64,000 bases of DNA. It comes from Halodesulfovibrio aestuarii. GTDB lineage: Bacteria; Desulfobacterota; Desulfovibrionia; Desulfovibrionales; Desulfovibrionaceae. Of this stretch, positions 8,247-14,988 are shown piece after piece. The stretch lies in assembly GCF_050571805.1 (NCBI RefSeq), contig NZ_CP192219.1; one strand, written 5' to 3'. The notes under the pieces were generated by a model that saw only the letters and a program-made list of their open reading frames with translations, was not told the DNA's origin and ran no database searches. The number at the start of each line of letters is the position of its first letter. The stretch's first letter is position 1. The position numbers and the translations under genes were made by a program.

Positions 8247-8987
8247 CTATTTAGCAGGTGCATAACCGAACCATTTGATGAACAGTTCGTTGTAAGTTCC
8301 ATCTGCTTTAATGTCTTTGAGCGCTTTGTTAACGCCGGAAACAAGCTTGGAACCTTTAGGGAATGCAATACCATATGCCTGCCCCTGATAGATAGGACCA
8401 ACAACTTTAACCATACCCTGACCAGCTTTTGCTTCAAAGTCTTTAACAACTGGCATGTCAAAGATAACTGCATCAGCACCGCCGGTCATCAGTTCCATGA
8501 ACATGTTGTCGTTGTTAGGGAAAAGTTTGATATTTTTCTTAGGTACGTACTGCTGAGCAAGGTCAACAGAAGAAGTAGCAAGCTTGGTGGCAACAATTTT
8601 GTCTTTCAAATCATCAATGGTTTTGATGTCATTGTTATCGGAGCGAACGAGGATAACGAGACCGGAATCGTAGTAGCCGTCAGAGAAATCAACAACTTCA
8701 GCACGGGAAGGCTTAATGGTAATGCCTGCAACAGCAGCATCTATAGAACCAGCCTGAAGACCGGGAATAATGCCGTTAAAATCCATTGGCTGAAATTCGT
8801 AATCAAGGTTCATACGCTTAGCAACTTCTTTCCACATGTCGATATCAAAGCCGACGAATTCACCATTCTGTTTGAACTCAAAAGGCTTAAAGTTGGTGTC
8901 ATGTGCAACAATCAGTTTCTGAGCAAATGCTGCAGAAGACAAAGAAATAACGAGCAAAGCTGCCAAGATGGCAATAAGACGTTTCAT
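8247..8987 (-). CDS. glnH: Glutamine-binding periplasmic protein of ABC transporter
   Basis: Periplasmic substrate-binding protein (246 aa). The start is set at the ATG at 8985-8987 because GGAGG lies just before it; an ATG five codons upstream overlaps that ribosome site. A signal peptide (MKRLIAILAALLVISLSSAAFA, cut near residue 22) precedes the mature protein. The mature part follows E. coli GlnH closely: 'FKPFEFKQNGEFVGFDIDMW', 'MDFNGIIPGLQ', 'AGITI', 'DFSDGYYDSGL', 'YGIAFPKGSKL' and the C-terminal 'GTYNELFIKWFG'. That similarity is the main reason for naming glutamine as the ligand. First gene of the glnHPQ unit, with an intrinsic hairpin after it. Confidence 0.92.
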   Translation of the reverse strand: MKRLIAILAALLVISLSSAAFAQKLIVAHDTNFKPFEFKQNGEFVGFDIDMWKEVAKRMNLDYEFQPMDFNGIIPGLQAGSIDAAVAGITIKPSRAEVVDFSDGYYDSGLVILVRSDNNDIKTIDDLKDKIVATKLATSSVDLAQQYVPKKNIKLFPNNDNMFMELMTGGADAVIFDMPVVKDFEAKAGQGMVKVVGPIYQGQAYGIAFPKGSKLVSGVNKALKDIKADGTYNELFIKWFGYAPAK

Positions 8988-9148
8988 AAATGAACCCTCC
9001 AAAAAAATGATTACGATAGCTACTATGTAAAATTCCTACTATTGCGTTTTTTCATTAAACGAAAGTTTAACGAAAATATGTTCTCAAACCGAGAGAGTAT
9101 TAGCAGATGGCAGAAAAAAAATCAAACCAAGCGTCTTTTTTTTCTTTT

Positions 9149-9182
9149 TTGTTAATTGTAAATTTATTTTTACAATTAACAA
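9149..9182. repeat. Perfect 14-bp AT-rich inverted repeat upstream of glnH
   Basis: TTGTTAATTGTAAA, a six-base spacer, then TTTACAATTAACAA. It lies about 160 bases upstream of glnH. Neither strand has a terminator-like T-run following the stem, so an operator for a dimeric regulator, or a cruciform, is more likely. A related ATTGTAAACAGATATAACAAT lies at about 9223-9243. Confidence 0.6.
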
Positions 9183-9282
9183 CATTTCGGCTCAATGATT
9201 CCAATACCATACCCATACTATTGTAAACAGATATAACAATATTATTTTAACAAATATGTGAGTGAGATCGTAACTATAAAAA

Positions 9283-9308
9283 ATCCGGCTTCTAAAAAGA
9301 AGCCGGAT
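9283..9308 (-). terminator. Terminator of ald
   Basis: ATCCGGCTTCT / AGAAGCCGGAT with a four-base loop; on the minus strand it is followed by TTTTTTA. It lies about 30 bases past the ald stop codon. Confidence 0.85.
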
Positions 9309-9338
9309 AGTAAAAAACGTGAGTTTTTAGACGCTGAA

Positions 9339-10442
9339 TTACAGTACGTCTTCAGGAGCAAGAGAGTCGAGACCAAAAGCTGCGCCAACTGCTGGACAAG
9401 TAAGTTTACCTTTGTAGGTATTAAGTCCCAGAGCCAGTGCACGGTCTGCACGCAGGGCATCAAGGCCTTTATTAGCAAGCTGGATTGCGTATGGCAGAGT
9501 CTGGTTGCTAAGAGCAAATGTTGAAGTACGAGGTACAGCGCCCGGCATGTTTGTAACACCGTAATGAACAACGCCGTGCAAAGTAAATACAGGATTGTCG
9601 TGGGTGGTTGGCTTAATCGTTTCGCAACAACCGCCTTGGTCGATAGCTACGTCCACGATAACAGAGCCTTCTTTCATAGTTTTAACCATGTCTTCTGTTA
9701 CCAGACTAGGAGCTTTTGCACCCGGAATAAGAACGGCACCAACAACTAAGTCTGCTTTCGCAACCCATTCACGGATGTTTGGTTCGGTAGATGTGATGGT
9801 GCGGATACGGTTTCCGAACACGTCATCAAGGTACTGTAAGCGCTGGTGGCTGACATCAAGGATAGTAACATCTGCACCAAGGCCAATAGCCATTTTAGCA
9901 GCGTTTGTACCAACAACACCACCACCGACTACGGTAACGTGTGCTGGTGCAACACCAGGGGTGCCGCCGAGCAGAACACCAAGTCCACCGTTTGTTTTTT
10001 TAAGGAAGTTTGCACCTTCCTGTGTTGCCATACGTCCTGCAACTTCAGACATAGGCATAAGAAGTGGAAGAGCGCCATTTGCAAGCTGCACAGTTTCATA
10101 TGCTACGGAAGTGGTGCCACCCTCTAACAGGGCATTTGTTAAATCACGTTCCGCTGCAAGATGGAGATATGTGAAAAGGAGTAAACCATCGCGAAGGAAT
10201 TTGTACTCAGATGCGACAGGTTCTTTAACCTTGATAACCATTTCAGCGCCCCAAGCCTCTTCAGCTGAAACCATTTTTGCACCGGCAGCGATGTATTCTT
10301 CATCATATAATCCGCTTCCGTTACCTGCGTTAGTTTCCACAAGCACGGTATGGCCTTGACGAACAAGTGTTGCTGCGCCGCCTGGAGTAAGAGCTACTCG
10401 ATTTTCCAGAGTTTTAATCTCTTTAGGTACACCAATAATCAT
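9339..10442 (-). CDS. ald: Alanine dehydrogenase
   Basis: NAD-dependent alanine dehydrogenase (L-alanine to pyruvate and ammonium), 367 aa. The start is placed at 10440-10442, where AAGGAG precedes ATG and the protein opens MIIGVPKEIK as in the family; a longer open frame upstream would add 54 residues without similarity. Expected pyruvate-site residues are visible: R15 in 'ENRVALTP', the lysine in MVIKVKEP (about 75), and the histidine in TYLHLAAE (about 96). The NAD fold is marked by VVGGGVVGTNAA, and the C-terminal part includes 'SVIVDVAIDQGGC' and 'TNMPGAVPRTST'. A monocistronic gene with its own terminator. In sulfate reducers it serves alanine use as carbon and nitrogen source. Confidence 0.95.
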   Translation of the reverse strand: MIIGVPKEIKTLENRVALTPGGAATLVRQGHTVLVETNAGNGSGLYDEEYIAAGAKMVSAEEAWGAEMVIKVKEPVASEYKFLRDGLLLFTYLHLAAERDLTNALLEGGTTSVAYETVQLANGALPLLMPMSEVAGRMATQEGANFLKKTNGGLGVLLGGTPGVAPAHVTVVGGGVVGTNAAKMAIGLGADVTILDVSHQRLQYLDDVFGNRIRTITSTEPNIREWVAKADLVVGAVLIPGAKAPSLVTEDMVKTMKEGSVIVDVAIDQGGCCETIKPTTHDNPVFTLHGVVHYGVTNMPGAVPRTSTFALSNQTLPYAIQLANKGLDALRADRALALGLNTYKGKLTCPAVGAAFGLDSLAPEDVL

Positions 10443-11077
10443 GACTTTCTCCTTGCAACATTCAGAGGAGTTAATCTGGCTACGAAGTGTCGTATGCGGA
10501 TTCGGCCCCTGATTGTAGACATTGAAACTGTGGTATAAATTCACGCCGAAACGTGTGTCATCTGGCTTACCAACACCTGTACAACCCCCACAGTTTTGCG
10601 ACAAGAAAAAAAGTACTTTTCTGCAGAAAAAACACGAAATTTACTGAGTTTTGCGAAAGCTTCCCACTGTATTGCATAAATGCATCGTGATTATTTTTTT
10701 CATGTCATATAAGGGGGTTAGTCGTGCGATCAAACAACTCTAAGATTCGATGAATCCACACTTCGTTATAATCGATATAGATGCGTGAATGATCAGCTGT
10801 GTTATAGCTCCCCCATAGTTGATCATCTAATTTAAAAAACATTTAAAATATGAAGAAAAGATCAGTATTTTGTTTTTAAATGCATGATAACACTATTTAA
10901 CACCTTAACAACATACTATTTGTTACAATGCTGAACAGATGACATAGAAATATTAGACTAAATAATCATACACTCATATACTAGTAACATACTGTAAATT
11001 CTAATCATACCTTAAAACCATATGGATACTCTCTTGCATACGGAGACTTTCCCTCTATCTATCACGAAGGAAACACC
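10443..11077. other. Gene-free intergenic region between ald and the M48 protease gene
   Basis: This 635-base divergent gap is AT-rich and holds the promoters of both flanking genes. An open frame continues upstream of ald to 10604 but looks like untranslated leader. An imperfect inverted repeat, TGATCAGCT ... AGTTGATCA (about 10791-10825), could be an operator. No ORF or known RNA is supported. Confidence 0.5.
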
Positions 11078-12316
11078 ATGACCTTTTTGACCATCCTTAT
11101 TCTTTTTTTCATCATCGGCACCTGGGGACTTGAAACATGGGTGAACAGACTGAACCTCAACTATCTCGGTCAACCCGTTCCTTCTGCATTTAAACACGCA
11201 GTGGACACTCACAAGTATGCAAAAATTCAGGCATACACACGAAGAAATGAAAAACTGTCTTTTTTTTCAAGTATTGTCAGTGTGGTCGCAATAGTACTCT
11301 GCATCATATTTGGTATTTTCAATATATTTAATGAATGGGCCGCAGCACTTTTCAGCGGACAAATCATGCAGGGGTTAGCATTTCTCGGCATCGTTTCTCT
11401 GGCTTCCATGCTTCTCTCGTTCCCGTTCTCTATCTATAAAACATTTTGCATTGAAGAAGAGTACGGATTTAACCGCACGACCCCTAAACTATTTATTGCT
11501 GACCGCTTCAAAGGCATTTTTCTAGCGATTATCATCGGGGGCCCGCTTGCCGCAGGTGTTATCTGGTTCTTTCAAACATTCCCAACATTCGGCTGGGTTA
11601 TCGCGTGGGGATTTGCCACCGCGTTTATATTTGCAGTGCAGTATGTTGCGCCAATTTGGATTATGCCGCTTTTCAATAAATTTACTCCGCTTGAAGACGG
11701 CGAGCTACGGCAGGCTATTGAAAAATTCGCACAAAAAAACGGATTCAATATTTCTGGCATCTATATAATAGATGGTTCCAAACGTTCCAACAAAGCAAAT
11801 GCCTTTTTCACAGGATTTGGCAAACAGAAACGTATTGCGCTGTTCGATACTCTTGTAAACTCCATGAGCACAGAAGAAATTGTAGCCGTCCTTGCCCATG
11901 AAATCGGACACAGCAAACTAAATCACATCAAACGAATGTTCCTCACAAGCATTGTCACAACTGCTATTACCTTCTTCTGCTTATCATTAGTGCTACGCTA
12001 CCAGCCGCTCTACACGGCGTTTCATGTGGAACACATGACTGTTGCTGTTGGAATTGTGCTTTTCAGTTTTCTCTACACGCCGCTATCTCTTATTATGACT
12101 ATTTTTACATCGTATCTGTCCCGTAAATATGAGTTTGAAGCAGATTCTTTTGCAGCCAAAACAACCGGAAATTCTTCAGCGCTATGCAGTGCGTTAATTA
12201 AACTATCGGTCAACAGCCTTTCAAACCTGACACCACACCCTGCATATGTTTTTTTACATTACTCACATCCGCCGGTTGTTGCGCGCATTGAAGCTCTGAA
12301 AAATATTTCGTTGTAA
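11078..12316 (+). CDS. M48 family membrane metalloprotease (Ste24/CAAX protease-like)
   Basis: A 412-residue integral-membrane zinc protease. The catalytic motif HEIGH sits in 'AVLAHEIGHSKLNHIK' (about 275-290), with the third zinc ligand expected in 'KYEFEADSFA' (about 350). The N-terminal half has several hydrophobic helices and the segment 'EEEYGFNRTTPKLFIADRFKG', characteristic of the Ste24/CAAX prenyl protease 1 family. Length fits that family (410-430) rather than the shorter HtpX. In bacteria such proteins are thought to take part in membrane protein quality control; no partner is adjacent. The start has AAGGAAAC as ribosome site. A strong terminator lies 85 bases downstream, so it is monocistronic. 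Confidence 0.9.
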   Translation: MTFLTILILFFIIGTWGLETWVNRLNLNYLGQPVPSAFKHAVDTHKYAKIQAYTRRNEKLSFFSSIVSVVAIVLCIIFGIFNIFNEWAAALFSGQIMQGLAFLGIVSLASMLLSFPFSIYKTFCIEEEYGFNRTTPKLFIADRFKGIFLAIIIGGPLAAGVIWFFQTFPTFGWVIAWGFATAFIFAVQYVAPIWIMPLFNKFTPLEDGELRQAIEKFAQKNGFNISGIYIIDGSKRSNKANAFFTGFGKQKRIALFDTLVNSMSTEEIVAVLAHEIGHSKLNHIKRMFLTSIVTTAITFFCLSLVLRYQPLYTAFHVEHMTVAVGIVLFSFLYTPLSLIMTIFTSYLSRKYEFEADSFAAKTTGNSSALCSALIKLSVNSLSNLTPHPAYVFLHYSHPPVVARIEALKNISL

Positions 12317-12620
12317 CTGCTATGCCGGACAGAACAACACGATTGCTTCGTGTTGGAAAATGTTGCTGATCAATTTAGTAACACTCTATATCGGCAAAAA
12401 AGCGACGCGGTTCGTTGAACCGCGTCGCTTTTTAACAGGTAACTTTGTGATATCTTATCGTTACTATTCTTCTTGTGCCTGTGTTTATGACTAAAGCACT
12501 GTCAGCTTTATATATAAAAAGACGTGTAACCTTAAAAGGTGACAGTAATCACCCCATCTCTTTATTCAGTATTTTTTTACAGATAACCAACTTATTATAA
12601 AAAGAAGAAAGCACTTCTTT
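12317..12620. other. Convergent intergenic region between the M48 protease and yccF
   Basis: It contains the protease terminator, the facing yccF terminator and a small hairpin (GGTGA/TCACC near 12539-12554). Nothing else is supported. Confidence 0.5.
12401..12433 (+). terminator. Strong terminator after the M48 protease gene
   Basis: A perfect 13-bp stem AGCGACGCGGTTC / GAACCGCGTCGCT with a three-base loop, followed by TTTTT. Confidence 0.9.
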
Positions 12621-12622
12621 TT
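12599..12622 (-). terminator. Terminator overlapping the yccF stop codon
   Basis: AAAAAGAAG / CTTCTTTTT with a short loop. On the minus strand it ends in a T-run and starts within the yccF stop codon, an unusually tight arrangement. Confidence 0.6.
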
Positions 12623-13040
12623 AACGATTAAGCAAGGAATTCGGATCATCAACCACACTCTTTCCAACAGGGGCAAGGCAAATTACTGCAAGTTTTAAAT
12701 GCTGGAAGCCGAATGGAATGCCAATAATGGTAATAAAGTTGGCCAATGCAAAAAACAGGTGCCCAATAGCAAGCCAAAGGCCCGCAAAAATAAACCAGAT
12801 GATATTGCCCAACAGCCCAAGAAAGCCAGTTCCAATATCATGCCGACCTGTAACATCCATCCTGTTCACAACTGCTTTGCCGAATGGCCACAGAGTAAAC
12901 ATCGCAAGTACAAAACAAGAACGTGCCCATGGAATACCGATAATTGAAATAATCATAATAACGCCGGCGATAAACCATCCCAAAGCCATTCCAAGTCCTC
13001 CAAGAAATAACCAGAGGATATTCATAATAATTTTTAGCAT
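12621..13040 (-). CDS. yccF: YccF-family inner-membrane protein
   Basis: A 139-residue membrane protein built from two similar halves, each with a hydrophobic hairpin and the repeated 'IIGIPWARSCFVLA' / 'IIGIPFGFQHLKLA' motif, which is the hallmark of the YccF domain (DUF307). The segments 'WPFGKAVV' and 'APVGKSVV' also repeat. The function of YccF proteins is not established. It stands alone, divergent from gdhA and ending in a terminator that overlaps its stop codon. Length and duplicated architecture match E. coli YccF (148 aa). Confidence 0.9.
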   Translation of the reverse strand: MLKIIMNILWLFLGGLGMALGWFIAGVIMIISIIGIPWARSCFVLAMFTLWPFGKAVVNRMDVTGRHDIGTGFLGLLGNIIWFIFAGLWLAIGHLFFALANFITIIGIPFGFQHLKLAVICLAPVGKSVVDDPNSLLNR

Positions 13041-13089
13041 ACTATTTCTCTATTATTCACAAACTCGTACGTAAAACATTGAACTTGTT

Positions 13090-13152
13090 TCACAATTTTG
13101 TGACCGTTTAAATGCTGAATTGTAATTTTATATATTAAATACGAATTACAAT
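13090..13152. promoter_or_regulatory. Inverted repeats in the yccF-gdhA divergent promoter region
   Basis: Two dyads: TCACAATTTTGTGA (13090-13103) and ATTGTAATT ... AATTACAAT (13119-13127 and 13144-13152). The second shares its ATTGTAA/TTACAAT core with the large inverted repeat upstream of glnH. Regulator unknown. Confidence 0.45.
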
Positions 13153-13297
13153 AAAAAGCAAGTTTCGTCGGTTTGCTCAATTTTTAATCTTTATATTCCA
13201 ACATTTCAAAAAAAAGTGCAGTATGTCGCCATTAGTCTGTATATGAATGTAACTTTGTTTTTTGCTGCGCGTCGCTGCAGCGCGAAGGAGTCCGACA

Positions 13298-14644
13298 ATG
13301 GATATTCTCGACCTTATTAAAAGCAGAGACCCTAATGAACGTGAATTTCATCAGGCGGTTACTGAAGTTGTAGAATCTATCAAGCCAGTCCTTGATCGCA
13401 ACCCTCATTACCGCAGTGCGAATATTCTTGAACGTATTGTTGAGCCTGAACGCGTCATTATGTTTCGAGTTCCATGGGTTGATGACGATAACAACATTCG
13501 CGTTAACCGCGGGTTTCGTATTGAAATGAACAGTGCTATCGGCCCTTACAAGGGAGGCTTGCGTTTCCACCCTTCGGTAAACCTTGGTATTCTTAAATTT
13601 CTCGCATTTGAACAAGTTTTTAAAAACGCACTCACCAGCCTTCCGATGGGTGGCGGCAAAGGTGGTTCCGACTTTGATCCTAAGGGTAAAAGCAACATGG
13701 AAATAATGCGCTTTTGCCAGAGCTTCATGACCGAGCTGTCCCGCCACATAGGCCCTAATACCGACGTTCCAGCAGGAGATATCGGCGTAGGCGCTCGTGA
13801 AATCGGCTTCATGTTCGGTCAGTACAAGCGACTTCGTAACGAGTTTACCGGCGTGTTGACAGGTAAAGGATTAGACTGGGGTGGCAGTCTTGTCCGTCCG
13901 GAAGCAACAGGGTACGGCGCAGTCTACTTCGCAGCTGAAATGCTAGCTGTTGATGGCCGAACTCTTAAAGACACCCGCAGTCTCGTATCCGGTTCCGGTA
14001 ACGTTGCACAGTACGCAATGGAAAAACTCATTGAACTGGGTAGCATTCCAGTTACGTTCTCTGACTCCTCAGGCTACATTTATGATGAAAAAGGTGTCGA
14101 TCAGGAAAAACTTGCGTTCATTAAAGAGCTCAAAAACGTACGCTTCGGACGTGTTAGCGAATACGCGGAAGAGTATCCTGAGGCAGTATACGTGCCTGTT
14201 GACCCAACCGCTGACTGCAACCCGCTGTGGAATCACAAAGCGGACTGTGCATTCCCTTGTGCTACTCAGAACGAAATTAACCCGAAAGACGCTGCTAATC
14301 TTGTAGCCAACGGCGTTAATGTTGTCTCTGAAGGTGCAAACATGCCTACAATGCCTGAAGGGGTCGACCTCTTCATTCAAGAAAAGATAATGTACGCTCC
14401 GGGCAAAGCTGCGAACGCAGGAGGCGTATCTGTTTCAGGACTTGAAATGTCCCAAAACTCCATGCGTATCAGCTGGAGCCGGGAAGAAGTTGATAATCGT
14501 CTGCACATGATTATGAAAAACATCCACAAACGTTGTCTGGATACCGCACAATATTACGGCACTCCGCGTAACTACGTGAATGGCGCAAACATTTCCGGTT
14601 TTACCAAAGTTGCTGATGCGATGATGGATCTGGGAGTAGTGTAA
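13298..14644 (+). CDS. gdhA: NADP-type glutamate dehydrogenase
   Basis: Hexameric glutamate dehydrogenase (448 aa) making glutamate from 2-oxoglutarate, ammonium and NAD(P)H. The start is the ATG at 13298 preceded by AAGGAG; a TTG-initiated extension is unlikely. The substrate motif GPYKGGLRFHPSVN (82-95) and the catalytic-lysine segment 'PMGGGKGGSDFDPKGKS' (about 116-132) are intact, followed by 'DVPAGDIGVGAREIGFM' and the nucleotide fold 'SGSGNVAQYAMEKL'. Length equals E. coli GdhA (447), placing it in the small NADP-preferring class. A hairpin (CGCTGCAGCG, 13273-13282) lies directly before the ribosome site. It ends in a terminator. Confidence 0.96.
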   Translation: MDILDLIKSRDPNEREFHQAVTEVVESIKPVLDRNPHYRSANILERIVEPERVIMFRVPWVDDDNNIRVNRGFRIEMNSAIGPYKGGLRFHPSVNLGILKFLAFEQVFKNALTSLPMGGGKGGSDFDPKGKSNMEIMRFCQSFMTELSRHIGPNTDVPAGDIGVGAREIGFMFGQYKRLRNEFTGVLTGKGLDWGGSLVRPEATGYGAVYFAAEMLAVDGRTLKDTRSLVSGSGNVAQYAMEKLIELGSIPVTFSDSSGYIYDEKGVDQEKLAFIKELKNVRFGRVSEYAEEYPEAVYVPVDPTADCNPLWNHKADCAFPCATQNEINPKDAANLVANGVNVVSEGANMPTMPEGVDLFIQEKIMYAPGKAANAGGVSVSGLEMSQNSMRISWSREEVDNRLHMIMKNIHKRCLDTAQYYGTPRNYVNGANISGFTKVADAMMDLGVV

Positions 14645-14988
14645 CACAAAAAAAAGTGTGTTCTCTGAACACAATCTATCTATTTTAACGAAGCATATAT
14701 GACATCATGTATGCTTCGTTTTTTTTATTACGAGTAGCTCCTGTACCGCTCCCCATACTCATTCTTCAACCAAGCGGCACTCTCTGAAATTGCGGTCATC
14801 CATTGCTCTAACAGCCTGCAAGTGCTACAGATTACAGGAAGGCACCTCCTTTTTTAGACATATACATGCTGAATAGTGGCACCACTCTTTTCTTACAAAC
14901 ACAAAAAAGACAGCATGGCGACGTCGTTGCCGGGTTTCCTTCTTCTCAACAGAAAATTCCAAATTCACCCACAAACGAGCGGGGCACT
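14645..14988. other. Intergenic region between gdhA and the PEP-binding fusion protein
   Basis: It holds the gdhA terminator and then about 260 bases with no supported gene. A frame open from 14866 precedes the chosen start of the next gene and adds 41 residues of low-complexity character. Confidence 0.45.
14687..14726 (+). terminator. Terminator of gdhA
   Basis: AACGAAGCATA paired with TATGCTTCGTT, loop of a dozen bases, followed by TTTTTT. Confidence 0.85.

Noticed and set aside
10443..10604. 54-residue N-terminal extension of alanine dehydrogenase
   Set aside because: A strong AAGGAG precedes the internal ATG where family similarity begins; the extension has no known counterpart.
13262..13297. 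TTG start giving a longer glutamate dehydrogenase
   Set aside because: The ATG at 13298 has AAGGAG at proper distance and matches the family start; the longer form would read through a hairpin.
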